Shown: one piece after another, positions 17,265 to 25,347 of the stretch
How the letters are laid out: each line of letters opens with the position of its first letter
Numbering within the stretch: position 1 is the stretch's first letter
Assembly: GCF_028764065.1 (NCBI RefSeq)
Contig: NZ_JACOFN010000003.1
Location: forward strand, 1-64,000
Reading direction: 5' to 3'
DNA: 64,000 bases
DNA from: Fructobacillus sp. CRL 2054
Lineage (GTDB): Bacteria > Bacillota > Bacilli > Lactobacillales > Lactobacillaceae
Made by a program: the position numbers and the translations under genes
The notes under the pieces: model-generated
Database searches by the model: none
Seen by the model: the letters and a program-made list of their open reading frames with translations, nothing else
Told to the model about the DNA's origin: nothing

Positions 17265-17489
17265 TCACTCCTCGATAATTCCCATTAAGTACCAGACATG
17301 TACATCAAAGTAATTAGCTAGTGCGTGCCACATTTCAACACGCGGTTCATTTCGTCTGCATTCGATGTTTCTAATAAGTGAACCAGTCACTCCGAACACT
17401 TCTCCGAGTTCTTCTTCGGTCATGCCCTTTTCATGTCTGAGTTGACCAACACGATTTCTCACTTCTCCATATGCAGAAGTTAATTGCAT
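17265..17489 (-). CDS. XRE-family HTH regulator
   Basis: A 74-residue protein that is almost only a Cro/CI helix-turn-helix domain: V-G-Q-L-R-H-E-K-G-M-T-E-E-E-L-G-E-V-F-G-V followed by S-L-I-R-N-I-E-C. It sits between the putative origin and pnuC. It may control the late-early genes or bind the iteron region next to it; that is an inference. Confidence 0.8.
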   Translation of the reverse strand: MQLTSAYGEVRNRVGQLRHEKGMTEEELGEVFGVTGSLIRNIECRRNEPRVEMWHALANYFDVHVWYLMGIIEE

Positions 17490-17505
17490 TTTTTTACTCC
17501 ATTTC

Positions 17506-17820
17506 GGTTACAGGTTACAAGTTACAAAACTTTTCGTACATATTCTGTATATATGCCCTATACCCTATATAAAATATATATATATATATATATACTTGTA
17601 ACTTGTAACTATATAGGTATATCCTTACTCTCCCAACGTTTTCAGCGGTTACAAAACCGGTTACAAAACTTTTTCAATTTGTAACTTTCCCAGTCTAGAG
17701 CCTTTTTGGAATCACAAAGTTACAAAATAGAAAACTGTATTTTTATAATAAACAGTTACCTGACAAAAAGTTTTGTAACCTTTTCGGCGTTTTCGGACTT
17801 TTTGTAACTATTTCTGTAAC
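17506..17820. repeat. Iteron-like GTTACAAA repeats around AT-rich core: probable phage replication origin
   Basis: Roughly a dozen copies of GTTACA(A) in both orientations lie here. Three direct copies at 7-base steps (17,507, 17,514, 17,521) face an inverted cluster (ACTTGTAACTTGTAACT, 17,594-17,610). Between them is an alternating TA run of about 22 bases (17,573-17,594). Further copies (17,648, 17,660, 17,679, 17,719, 17,773, 17,801, 17,814) run on to and into the 3' end of the helicase gene. Iterons plus an AT-rich unwinding tract beside replicative helicase and primase genes is the usual look of a phage origin. Confidence 0.65.
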
Positions 17821-19022
17821 CCACTAAAAATCTCTTTCGCTCTAGTCGCATCAACGGTTTTAGCGTTTTCATCGACCATAACTCGTTTTGCCTTACCATT
17901 TTGTTTTGTAACCTTTTCTCGATAGCCCATTGACGACAAAACATCAACGATCTTCTTATTTAAGAAACGGACCGAGTTACCCTCTAGCAAGTTTGGGTCG
18001 TTCGATGTTAAGAACTGCAAGACTTCCTTTTTCGTAAAGGACTCATTTTGCAATTCAACGAACTTCCGCACTCGGTCAACAAAATCACCATCGCTCGATA
18101 ACTCTTCAATCGTTTCGGCCATAACTTCGCCAATCTGTCTGTCAAACTTACGTGATTCGCCCATTAGCTCGTCCCAGTCGTATTCGTGGACTGCTTCACC
18201 GATAATCTTTTGTGCTTCCAGTTCAGTGATTGTAGCTGGGTGTCGCTTGCGCTCGTTTTCATAAACGATAATTGGAACGATACGGCGATTACCAGTTAGG
18301 TCTTTGATGTAGCTGAAATCGTTGGTCGTTCTAGCGATAACAAATCGCCTGCGGTGTGTCTGTGAAACATAACCATAGGATGCACGAAATGTCAGTTTTG
18401 TTGATGAAACGAACTTCTTAAACTCAATGGCGGACTTACCAGACGAAACCAACATTTCATCATCATTGACCAGCAAACTACCAGACATCACTTCCAGACT
18501 GTCCTTGTCACGAAACGATGTAATCTGATCCGTGTAATACTCACCACCGATTTTCTTCAAGAATTGAGTTTTACCAGTTCCTTGACGACCAATAAAGTCT
18601 AATGTGTACTGCCAATTGACTGTGGCACCATAAGCACCAGCGACCATGTATAGCAACATCAACCGAATGGCTTCGTTAGCGTTTGAATTTCCGAAGAAAA
18701 CAGTTCCAAGCGTGTCTAAACGGTGTACTCCATCCCATTTTTTCTCATAACTATCAAAGCGCTTAGCCGGTTCGTTGAACTTCTCTTCAACGGCTATCAT
18801 GTTGAGTGCTTCTCGAATCTTGTTAATTGAAAACGGCTTGTCGTACTTGCGTTCCAAGTGCATCTGCAGCGTTGAGAATAGTGGGTCAGTGATTGGACCT
18901 TCTTCGACCCAGATGTTCTGAATTAGTTGGCGTTTCCGGTTAATCACTTTTCCAGAAAATTCATCCATGGCGAAATCAAGACCAGTTTTCTTAATCAATT
19001 CGGCTATTTCAACTGATTTCAT
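17808..19022 (-). CDS. VirE/D5-like replicative helicase
   Basis: A 404-residue P-loop ATPase of the virulence-associated E / phage-plasmid primase C-terminal type. Walker A is G-R-Q-G-T-G-K-T (145-152), followed by a Walker B-like L-V-N-D-D-E-M and an R-x-x-V-I-A-R-T-T-N (sensor-type) segment. It overlaps the PrimPol stop by one base, so the two likely act together in replication initiation. The GTTACAAA iterons run into its 3' end. Confidence 0.88.
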   Translation of the reverse strand: MKSVEIAELIKKTGLDFAMDEFSGKVINRKRQLIQNIWVEEGPITDPLFSTLQMHLERKYDKPFSINKIREALNMIAVEEKFNEPAKRFDSYEKKWDGVHRLDTLGTVFFGNSNANEAIRLMLLYMVAGAYGATVNWQYTLDFIGRQGTGKTQFLKKIGGEYYTDQITSFRDKDSLEVMSGSLLVNDDEMLVSSGKSAIEFKKFVSSTKLTFRASYGYVSQTHRRRFVIARTTNDFSYIKDLTGNRRIVPIIVYENERKRHPATITELEAQKIIGEAVHEYDWDELMGESRKFDRQIGEVMAETIEELSSDGDFVDRVRKFVELQNESFTKKEVLQFLTSNDPNLLEGNSVRFLNKKIVDVLSSMGYREKVTKQNGKAKRVMVDENAKTVDATRAKEIFSGLQK

Positions 19023-19726
19023 TAACTACTCCATTTCTGCCATGCGTAATCGACTTTCTTGGCTAATTCTTCCTTTTTGTAAGTTGATGTGGGGGTCATC
19101 GCATCGGCTAGTAAGACCATGTGTAAAACCGTTTCTGGACTAATACCGGTCATTAGCAATAACCAGATGTAGTCTTTAATCGTGTCGTCGTGCGTGCCAA
19201 CTTCGCCCCACCCGTCCTTAATCACATCAAACAATGGCTGATGTAAGAAATTAATTTCGCCATCACTGCTCATTGTCTGCTTGTGTTCAGGTTCGGTGTT
19301 TTCAATAAAGGCCAATAACTCATCCCCTGCATCGGGTAGGTCGTCCAATTCTGGTAATTCAGAATGGATAACGACATAGTTGTTTTTACTGGCCTTAATG
19401 TCCACATCATGAACTAGTCCGATTTTCTGGGTTAGTGGCTCATCTGGTTGCTTGAAGTAGGCATGATAACCACGCTTTGACTGCTCAATGTGACCACCGA
19501 CAACTAATGGCGCTAATTTCTCGTAGACGTCCTTATTATCGAAATCAACAGCGAACCAATCATCACCACCACAGACAATGGCAATGTCGTAATTTGGTTT
19601 CCAATTGCGCAAGACCCATTTTTTGTCACATTCAACTGATGCAAAAGGCAAAATTGGCTTTTTGTCGACTACTGGCGTTATCCGATAGCCCTTATTTAAA
19701 ACGTTAATTGCCTCTATTTTCTTCAT
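19022..19726 (-). CDS. PrimPol-type DNA primase/polymerase (N-terminal domain)
   Basis: A 234-residue protein with the bifunctional primase-polymerase N-terminal (Prim-Pol) pattern: W-F-A-V-D-F-D-N-K-D, which holds the acidic metal-binding residues, then a H-A-Y-F-K-Q segment. It primes DNA synthesis for the adjacent VirE-type helicase. The C-terminal 80 residues lack known motifs. It overlaps both neighbouring genes by one base. Splitting primase and helicase into two genes is common in Gram-positive phages. Confidence 0.88.
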   Translation of the reverse strand: MKKIEAINVLNKGYRITPVVDKKPILPFASVECDKKWVLRNWKPNYDIAIVCGGDDWFAVDFDNKDVYEKLAPLVVGGHIEQSKRGYHAYFKQPDEPLTQKIGLVHDVDIKASKNNYVVIHSELPELDDLPDAGDELLAFIENTEPEHKQTMSSDGEINFLHQPLFDVIKDGWGEVGTHDDTIKDYIWLLLMTGISPETVLHMVLLADAMTPTSTYKKEELAKKVDYAWQKWSS

Positions 19727-20205
19727 TAGTCAATAGGGTTCTTTTCGTGAGTATAGTTGACACTAGTTCCCTCTCCAGAACCGTCCTTTTTCTCGTAAGT
19801 GCGATGAGTTACCTTTGAGAAGAACTTAAGTCCCACCATTGGCAACAATGCTTCAGCGACTTTTTCATCCCCGCGTGTAATGTCGTCCATCGTTAGAATA
19901 CCGGCCATTTGTGTGGCAACAATCAACGCTTTCATACGATTAGCAGAACTGTTCAAAATGCTTTCGCGAGTATTAGCTCCGTTCTTATCTTTCAAATCAA
20001 ATGTGAAAGTTTCGTTTCCACGTTGTCCATCATTTGTTTCGTAATCAACTGCTAATGATGAACCTTTCTTAAATGGATCAAAGCGTACATCAACAATTTC
20101 CATTTCATAGTTACCCTCATCAATAAGTTTGAATCCACCCTCATTCACTTGAGTATCGTTTGTTACTTCTGCAAGGCTCTTGAAAATATCGTTATAGTTC
20201 GTCAT
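19726..20205 (-). CDS. DUF669 protein (phage replication/recombination)
   Basis: A 159-residue protein with the DUF669 pattern, including a N-E-G-G-F-K-L-I-D-E-G-N-Y-E-M-E-I start and an F-K-K-G-S-S-L-A-V-D-Y segment. It occurs next to ATPases of the Sak4 type and is thought to bind single-stranded DNA; this is not proven. It is followed closely (overlap 1 base) by the primase gene and preceded by the ATPase gene. Confidence 0.82.
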   Translation of the reverse strand: MTNYNDIFKSLAEVTNDTQVNEGGFKLIDEGNYEMEIVDVRFDPFKKGSSLAVDYETNDGQRGNETFTFDLKDKNGANTRESILNSSANRMKALIVATQMAGILTMDDITRGDEKVAEALLPMVGLKFFSKVTHRTYEKKDGSGEGTSVNYTHEKNPID

Positions 20206-20219
20206 TGGTTAATCTCCTC

Positions 20220-20912
20220 TTAGTTCTTCTTTTCTGCTGCTTTGTTCATCAATTCTTGACGGCGCTTGAGTGCTGCTTCCTTGCGTTCCTGTCCCTCACG
20301 TTCTGGGTCAGCAACATCTTTCAAATGGTCTGGCAATTCGTCTTGTTTCCAGTAGCCACGATGCGCACGCCATTCAGCTGTATGGTCTTTGTTGATAAAA
20401 ATCTCTCCGTCAATGCGACCCTTTAGCCATGAATAATTTTTCTCACGGGCATCTGACTTGATATTTCCGTCCGCATCAATGGTTGTACGAGCGATGAAAA
20501 CAGTAATCAACTTGCTGTCGTCAATGGCCGTTACCAACTTCTTAAATCGACCGTTCAACTTGGCCCAACCGTTAAATGAGTTGGTCATGTCAGTAATTGA
20601 CCCACCATTTGCCACGCCACGTTCGATGCCGTCTAGCATGTCTTCGATAGTGTCAACAACAATAGTCTTATAACCTGCTTTGACGATTTCGGGGATGGCA
20701 TTAATCACATCTTGATAATCAAACGCTCCTCGTAGGTCAACACCATCTCGTCCCTCTTTAATGGCGTTACCGTCAAACGATAGGAAAAATGGTGTTGGAA
20801 ACTTACCAACAAAAGTTGTCTTACCTGCCATAGCCTCACCAGACACAATCATCTTGGTAGGCAATGGGCTTTTTAATTGAATGTTGCCACTTGGCTTCTT
20901 AATCGTAATCAT
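20220..20912 (-). CDS. Sak4-like AAA ATPase (single-strand annealing/recombination)
   Basis: A 230-residue P-loop protein with Walker A G-E-A-M-A-G-K-T-T near residue 30 and a Walker B-like T-I-V-V-D-T-I-E. The family (phage nucleotide-binding, Sak4/RecA-like) is found with DUF669 proteins and phage recombination modules. The C-terminal part is charged (E-R-E-G-Q-E-R-K). It stands 14 bases upstream of the DUF669 gene. Confidence 0.8.
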   Translation of the reverse strand: MITIKKPSGNIQLKSPLPTKMIVSGEAMAGKTTFVGKFPTPFFLSFDGNAIKEGRDGVDLRGAFDYQDVINAIPEIVKAGYKTIVVDTIEDMLDGIERGVANGGSITDMTNSFNGWAKLNGRFKKLVTAIDDSKLITVFIARTTIDADGNIKSDAREKNYSWLKGRIDGEIFINKDHTAEWRAHRGYWKQDELPDHLKDVADPEREGQERKEAALKRRQELMNKAAEKKN

Positions 20913-21130
20913 TCGTTATCCTTTCTTACTGTCTTTGATAAGCAATAGCTTTTAACTTCATCAAAATTAAAATAATCGTTTACATAAATCGTTTCATTAT
21001 CGTTAATCTGGATTTTGTGATATATCCACAAAAATCTATCATCTTTTTGGAAGTCGGAAATACCATCAATATTTTTGATACTGCCATCTTTGAAAGCTAA
21101 ACTTAAGCAAAATAATTCATTTTCAGACAT
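20909..21130 (-). CDS. Hypothetical phage protein, 73 residues
   Basis: Two ATG codons in a row follow AGGAGCAG; the second (21,130) has the better spacing. The predicted protein is a small alpha/beta sequence with a W-I-Y-H-K-I-Q-I strand and no known motif. It overlaps genes on both sides, which supports translation. Confidence 0.6.
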   Translation of the reverse strand: MSENELFCLSLAFKDGSIKNIDGISDFQKDDRFLWIYHKIQINDNETIYVNDYFNFDEVKSYCLSKTVRKDNE

Positions 21131-21317
21131 CATCTGCTCCTAACTTCACTCTGATTAGTTCTGGTTGCTCATACGCCTTTTTCATTGAATGGAATAACTC
21201 GCTATCAATATCTGGGTTATAACCAGCCTTGAACATCTTGATTTGCAAAGCGTTTAGATCAACTGACTGCTCGACCATTCGTTTTTGGTCACGGGTTAGA
21301 TAAATGTAATCAGTCAT
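21123..21317 (-). CDS. Hypothetical phage protein, 64 residues
   Basis: It starts at the second of two adjacent ATG codons (21,317), eight bases after GGTGG. The sequence is charged and largely helical (R-D-Q-K-R-M-V-E-Q; F-H-S-M-K-K-A-Y-E-Q) with no recognised family. The end overlaps the next gene by eight bases. Confidence 0.55.
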   Translation of the reverse strand: MTDYIYLTRDQKRMVEQSVDLNALQIKMFKAGYNPDIDSELFHSMKKAYEQPELIRVKLGADDV

Positions 21318-21576
21318 CATTTACCACCTTGTAATATTTGCCTTTGTAAACAACGTATACTGGAATACCAGAACCGAAAATAACTTCTGCTTGTTGAAAC
21401 AAATCAATATCTTTCGCATCGATATTCAATTCCTTATAAATCTTGGCTTTAGTTTCAACCTTTGGCTTTCTAAGCCCACGGACATAAGCGCTAATCGAAT
21501 AAATTGATAAACCAGTTTTTTCAGCTAGTTCCTTTTGGGTCATGTTAGCTTTTTTTAAAGCGTTTTTAAGTTCCAC
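21310..21576 (-). CDS. XRE-type HTH protein
   Basis: An 88-residue protein with a Cro/CI-type helix-turn-helix in its first 50 residues (M-T-Q-K-E-L-A-E-K-T-G-L-S-I-Y-S-I-S-A-Y) and a short extra domain with a G-I-P-V-Y-V-V-Y-K-G-K-Y strand pair. Position among recombination genes suggests that it regulates this cluster, which is inference. It overlaps neighbours by 8 and 11 bases. Confidence 0.75.
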   Translation of the reverse strand: MELKNALKKANMTQKELAEKTGLSIYSISAYVRGLRKPKVETKAKIYKELNIDAKDIDLFQQAEVIFGSGIPVYVVYKGKYYKVVNDD

Positions 21577-22309
21577 TAATCACTCCTCCAAAATAATCAA
21601 ACGCCCATTTGCTACCGTCATTTACTGCCGGACAAGGTTCTGGGCTGTAAATGTAATTCACTGCCTTTTCAATCTCATCAGACATCTCATTGGCATATCG
21701 TAAAATCTCATCATGGTTCATCTTGAAGTCATAGATAAATGGTTTGTCTGGGTCTTTCTTGATGTAAATAAGGTGGGTTTCTTTCTTGTCGAACATGAAG
21801 GCATAGTAAGCGATTTGCTTTTTGTACTCTTCTTGCCGATTGTCACGGAACGAACCATACTCAATAAAACCATCAAAGTCCTTGGGTGCCACTGTCTTAA
21901 AATCAAACACTGCGTTTTCTGTTAGCATGTCTGCTCGACCGGTGGCGTCAAATTGAACACCTTGTCCCGTTTCTGCTGGTTCGTTGATTTCAACTTCAAA
22001 ATCAGCCTGACCAAATCGTTCAACGTATTCATGTACACGACCGCCGATGACTTCAGCATCTGTGTAGGCTTTCTTGAATTGCCCTTTCGTTTTGCCAGCC
22101 TTACTAATCAGCAGGTCTTTGTCTTCGTCCGACATGTCTTGTGTCTTGTCACGACCTTCAGCCACGTTGTGAACGATTGTTCCGAACAGCAGTGCATCTT
22201 TGCTTCCTTCCCACCATGGATATTTACCAATGTAGTCTTGGTAAGCACGCAGTGGGTTCTTGCTAAACTTGAATGCCCGTGTGGGGGACATGTGTATCTT
22301 GTCAGTCAT
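21566..22309 (-). CDS. PD-(D/E)XK exonuclease-like protein (DUF3799/RecE-type)
   Basis: A 247-residue protein of the phage RecE/Cas4-like nuclease group. The motif G-T-I-V-H near residue 45 is followed by a F-D-A-T-G-R-A-D-M segment and A-V-F-D-F-K-T-V, which supply the D and D-x-K catalytic residues. Such nucleases work with single-strand annealing proteins in phage recombination. It lies between the YopX gene and the Sak4/DUF669 pair and overlaps the upstream stop by four bases. Confidence 0.82.
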   Translation of the reverse strand: MTDKIHMSPTRAFKFSKNPLRAYQDYIGKYPWWEGSKDALLFGTIVHNVAEGRDKTQDMSDEDKDLLISKAGKTKGQFKKAYTDAEVIGGRVHEYVERFGQADFEVEINEPAETGQGVQFDATGRADMLTENAVFDFKTVAPKDFDGFIEYGSFRDNRQEEYKKQIAYYAFMFDKKETHLIYIKKDPDKPFIYDFKMNHDEILRYANEMSDEIEKAVNYIYSPEPCPAVNDGSKWAFDYFGGVISGT

Positions 22310-22512
22310 TGTTTAGCCTTCCTCAATTTAAATAATTTGTTAAACTCTATCAGTTGATAACTAGACATTTGTTCCTCTTTACCAGTTTTTTCTTCTAGTA
22401 CATTCCATATATCAAATTTTTGATAAGAAACAATATATCGTTCGCCTTTGTTATTTTTAAAGACATTCTCTTTATACTTACTAATAGTCGGATGGGTGGG
22501 TTTTTCAGTCAT
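22306..22512 (-). CDS. Hypothetical phage protein, 68 residues
   Basis: It starts at 22,512 with AAGGAGTTGC upstream and overlaps the YopX stop by eight bases. The sequence (V-F-K-N-N-K-G-E-R-Y-I-V-S-Y-Q-K-F-D) has beta character at the start and a charged helical end. No family recognised. Confidence 0.55.
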   Translation of the reverse strand: MTEKPTHPTISKYKENVFKNNKGERYIVSYQKFDIWNVLEEKTGKEEQMSSYQLIEFNKLFKLRKAKQ

Positions 22513-22918
22513 CTAGCAACTCCTTGTTTTCATGAATGTTACCAACAACTTCGTAATTTACTTCCGGTTCACCTTCTGAATTAACTTTAAATTCACCTTC
22601 TGAAAATGCCATTTCTGGTCTGTCTGTACCTGTGTCACAGAATCCATCAAGGGTAAAATAATAGTTTTCATAAACTACCTTACCGACAGTAACTTTTGAA
22701 AATCCGTAAACCTTAACAATGTCCCCTTCATAGATTTCTTTGCCGTTCTTGTCGTACAGGCCTGTGAATTGCTCTAAATCCCATTCACTTTCGACTTCGC
22801 CAATAATTTCATCAGAATCAACAATACATTCTGCACCGTTTGTGCCAAAATCAATCGTTTTAGCAAAAACCATTTCTTTAGCGAATCTGTCCCACGCCCT
22901 AAACTTAATATCTCGCAT
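22505..22918 (-). CDS. YopX family protein
   Basis: A 137-residue protein starting at the ATG at 22,918, which overlaps the preceding stop by one base. It has the full YopX pattern: R-D-I-K-F-R-A-W-D at the N-terminus, a L-E-Q-F-T-G-L-Y-D-K-N-G-K-E-I-Y-E-G-D-I-V segment, then a V-x-G-N-I-H-E-N-K end. YopX proteins are frequent in phages; their function is unknown. Confidence 0.88.
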   Translation of the reverse strand: MRDIKFRAWDRFAKEMVFAKTIDFGTNGAECIVDSDEIIGEVESEWDLEQFTGLYDKNGKEIYEGDIVKVYGFSKVTVGKVVYENYYFTLDGFCDTGTDRPEMAFSEGEFKVNSEGEPEVNYEVVGNIHENKELLDD

Positions 22919-23343
22919 CAATCCACCTCTTCCTTGTCGTAATAATCAGGGTTGTATCCCCATTCTCGGATTTCAGTTTCGGTAAGTGGAGTCACTCTGT
23001 TATAACTGGCTTCAACCGAATCATATTTGTTCATATTCAAATGCAACCTAATGTCACAGTTATCTTTCTTCTTACTTCTCCAGAAATATTTCTTCTCTTT
23101 CTCAACGTACTTGTCTTTAGCCTCTTCACGAGTAAGTGGGTTAGCAATCGCAATTGCTTTTTCGTAGTTATCAACAATAACTCCAAAATCACAAGTATCT
23201 TCCTCGAGAATTTCATAAAGGCTTTCAGAAGAATTAGAACCGCCATCTAACAAACCAAAATCAACATCTTCTTGTAGTAGCAATTTGTCATAAGCAATGA
23301 CAATCTTCTGGTACTGTTCTTCTGTAAAAATCTTCTTTTTCAT
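22918..23343 (-). CDS. Hypothetical phage protein, 141 residues
   Basis: The protein is very charged (K-K-K-I-F-T-E-E-Q-Y-Q start, D/E-rich centre) and ends with a E-E-V-D that overlaps the YopX start. Its ATG is preceded by a good ribosome binding region and a two-base gap from the helicase stop. No family is recognised; it may be a small alpha/beta protein specific to this phage group. Confidence 0.6.
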   Translation of the reverse strand: MKKKIFTEEQYQKIVIAYDKLLLQEDVDFGLLDGGSNSSESLYEILEEDTCDFGVIVDNYEKAIAIANPLTREEAKDKYVEKEKKYFWRSKKKDNCDIRLHLNMNKYDSVEASYNRVTPLTETEIREWGYNPDYYDKEEVD

Positions 23344-23345
23344 AA

Positions 23346-24503
23346 TTAGTCCTCAAACATTTCTGCGTTAAAATCTTGTTTCTGTTCTAGTGATGACCAT
23401 AATGCATCATCAATTGTTCCATGAACGACTAAATAGTCCCGGGTGATTTTGCTGTCTTGCCCGATACGGTAGTTTCGATATTTCGACTGGTCAAAGTCGA
23501 TAAAACTGTCAGGTAACGACCACCAGATGGCGTGCTTGTATTCGTTCAACGTCATCCCGGAACCAGCCGTTGATTGGATCAAGATAAAGTCGCCTCGGTC
23601 GTTAAATTTGTGACCGTTAACGTGACCAACTTCATATCCTTTTAACGCATTGTCTAACAGTTGAAGTTCCGTGTCATAGGTGTAGAAGATAAGGCACTTG
23701 TCTTGACCGTATTCTTCCTTAACGCTGTCCAACCATTCGAGCTTGGCCTTATTGTTCTGGTTTTGACGTTGATAGATACGCCGGGCAGTCGGATTAGCAA
23801 AGATAATCTTGTCGTCTTTTTTGTAGGACATCTTTGTCTTTTTATACTCACGGTCTGCTTTTAACGAGATAACGTGTTCGTTGACATCTGGCAGTTCAGT
23901 AATGTCATCAAGCGTGACGACATCAGACGTGATGGACTTAAACCACTTTGTCAGGTTTTCTGTATTCTTTCCGACTTTCCAAATGGGAAACTTTGACCAA
24001 CCTGGGTGTTCAGCGACCTTGTACAAGTCCTTGAACTGCTTCTTAGTTGGCACATGACCGAAGTACAAAGCGTACATTTCCAAGTCGTCTAACTTTCCAT
24101 TTGTTGGTGTCCCCGATAGGAAAACAAAACCAGCACAGCACTTGATCAGTGTTCGCAACTTTTCAGACCGACCAGAGCCGTTCTTAAACTTGTGGGCCTC
24201 ATCGATAATTAAGACCTTACCGACAACATCGGAATTGTTTAGTTTCTTAACGCCATCAGTCGTGATGACCTGCATGTCATTCTTAAAGCCAACCAGTTCA
24301 GAGTCTTTCTCCCACGACTTAGCCTTCACAACCTGCCGTGGTGCAATCACAATCACGTCTGACAATGGGAAGTGTTTCATTACATGGGATAAACCAACAA
24401 CGGTCTTTCCTGTTCCCATTTTCATGACGTAATAATAATTTGGTTGTGACTTAGCGACCTGCTTGGCCTGGGCTTCATAGAGGCTAAAAGAGTTTTTCGA
24501 CAT
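23346..24503 (-). CDS. SNF2/DEAD-like phage helicase
   Basis: The ATG at 24,503 has GGAGG nine bases upstream, so an upstream in-frame extension is not used; this gives about 385 residues. Walker A is K-M-G-T-G-K-T, followed by L-I-I-D-E-A-H (motif II), S-G-T-P-T-N-G (motif III) and a later Q-S-T-A-G-S-G-M and R-I-G-Q motif (motifs V-VI). That fits phage SNF2/DEAH-type helicases used in replication or recombination. It overlaps the VRR-NUC gene by 20 bases. Confidence 0.9.
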   Translation of the reverse strand: MSKNSFSLYEAQAKQVAKSQPNYYYVMKMGTGKTVVGLSHVMKHFPLSDVIVIAPRQVVKAKSWEKDSELVGFKNDMQVITTDGVKKLNNSDVVGKVLIIDEAHKFKNGSGRSEKLRTLIKCCAGFVFLSGTPTNGKLDDLEMYALYFGHVPTKKQFKDLYKVAEHPGWSKFPIWKVGKNTENLTKWFKSITSDVVTLDDITELPDVNEHVISLKADREYKKTKMSYKKDDKIIFANPTARRIYQRQNQNNKAKLEWLDSVKEEYGQDKCLIFYTYDTELQLLDNALKGYEVGHVNGHKFNDRGDFILIQSTAGSGMTLNEYKHAIWWSLPDSFIDFDQSKYRNYRIGQDSKITRDYLVVHGTIDDALWSSLEQKQDFNAEMFED

Positions 24504-24783
24504 CTTCGATAACCTCCAAGAAATCAGTAAAGCTATCAACCACGTACCAAAGTCCGTTATTGCGCTTAATTTGCGCACCAACCGCTTTCTGTTCGGCAGA
24601 TACCGTGCCTTGTCCGTCTGGTCGCTTAATCTCCAACCCTAAGAACTTTCCGTGCTTATCCATCGTGATGATATCTGGCGTTCCAATGTCAGTTCCGGGG
24701 CCCGCTTGGGTCTTGTTTACAAAGTAGTCATTTCGGCGAAGATAAGTCGTGATTTGTGACTGTAATCGTTGTTCAGGCTTCAT
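24484..24783 (-). CDS. VRR-NUC domain nuclease
   Basis: A compact VRR-NUC (PD-(D/E)XK) nuclease of 99 residues from the ATG at 24,783. The pattern P-G-T-D-I-G-T-P-D-I-I-T then F-L-G-L-E-I-K-R gives D and E-x-K catalytic residues, and the protein ends with a helical tail. Phage VRR-NUC proteins occur beside SNF2-type helicases, as here, and probably resolve replication intermediates. A GTG 12 bases upstream is possible but less likely. Confidence 0.88.
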   Translation of the reverse strand: MKPEQRLQSQITTYLRRNDYFVNKTQAGPGTDIGTPDIITMDKHGKFLGLEIKRPDGQGTVSAEQKAVGAQIKRNNGLWYVVDSFTDFLEVIEDVEKLF

Positions 24784-25084
24784 CGATACCCTCACTTGAA
24801 AACATCATTTGTTCATATTTTTTTGATGCCTCTTTCCTAAGCTGTGGATTTCCCGCCCACTCCTTAAACTCATCAAAGCTATTCCATTTAAATTCTGGAT
24901 TTCGACTCAATTCTCTGTCGGCCCAATCTTGCATTGTTTGAACTAAAATAGTCCCCATAATGTGCTGATTCTTATCTTCTTTTGGCGAATATGTTTTGCC
25001 ATAAATAATTTTTTCGTTTTGTTTTGCGGTAAAATCAAATTTATTCTTAGAATTTCTCTTATAAGTAATTTCAATCTTATTCAT
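24773..25084 (-). CDS. Hypothetical phage protein, 103 residues
   Basis: It starts at the ATG at 25,084 with AGAGGTGCT upstream. The sequence has several lysine-rich strands, then a W-A-D-R-E-L-S-R-N helix, and ends acidic. The end overlaps the VRR-NUC gene. No family recognised. Confidence 0.55.
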   Translation of the reverse strand: MNKIEITYKRNSKNKFDFTAKQNEKIIYGKTYSPKEDKNQHIMGTILVQTMQDWADRELSRNPEFKWNSFDEFKEWAGNPQLRKEASKKYEQMMFSSEGIDEA

Positions 25085-25095
25085 TTTTAGCACCT

Positions 25096-25347
25096 CTACT
25101 TTTTCATGTTGCTAACGAAAGATTGCATATATGCTTCTTGCTCTTTGAGTATGTGGGTAACAAAATGGCTCATATACAATTCTTGTTCTTGTTGCATTGT
25201 TGTAACAAAATTACCCATATAAATTTCTTGTTCTTGTTGCATTGTTGTAACAAAATTACCCATATAAATTTCTTGTAATGATGCCATGTTGCTGATAAAG
25301 TGGCCCATATAACGATTTATCTCTTGTAATTCAGCTAATCGGTTCAT
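25096..25347 (-). CDS. Small protein made of 15-residue tandem repeats
   Basis: An 83-residue protein whose residues 13-83 are five copies of a 15-residue unit beginning Y-M-G-x-F-V and ending in Q-E-Q-E (starts at 13, 28, 43, 58, 73). The unit has an aromatic-Met-x-x-Phe pattern and would form an amphipathic helix or coiled coil. The N-terminus R-L-A-E-L matches the start of the HTH gene 200 bases upstream (25,727). Overlaps the HTH gene by 17 bases. No known family. Confidence 0.6.
   Translation of the reverse strand: MNRLAELQEINRYMGHFISNMASLQEIYMGNFVTTMQQEQEIYMGNFVTTMQQEQELYMSHFVTHILKEQEAYMQSFVSNMKK
25136..25315. repeat. 45-bp tandem repeat inside a phage gene
   Basis: Two adjacent 45-base copies at 25,181-25,225 and 25,226-25,270 are identical or nearly so; diverged copies flank them (25,136-25,180 and 25,271-25,315). 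The period keeps the reading frame and creates the 15-residue protein repeat. Recent expansion by slippage is likely for the identical pair. Confidence 0.85.

Noticed and set aside
17573-17594. Alternating TA run as a simple microsatellite
   Set aside because: It is a low-complexity run, but its place between inverted iteron clusters makes an origin core more likely than chance slippage alone; it is reported within the origin call.
17506-17820. GTTACAAA repeats as a CRISPR array
   Set aside because: Repeats are 7-10 bases, in both orientations and at irregular spacing without unique spacers of constant length.
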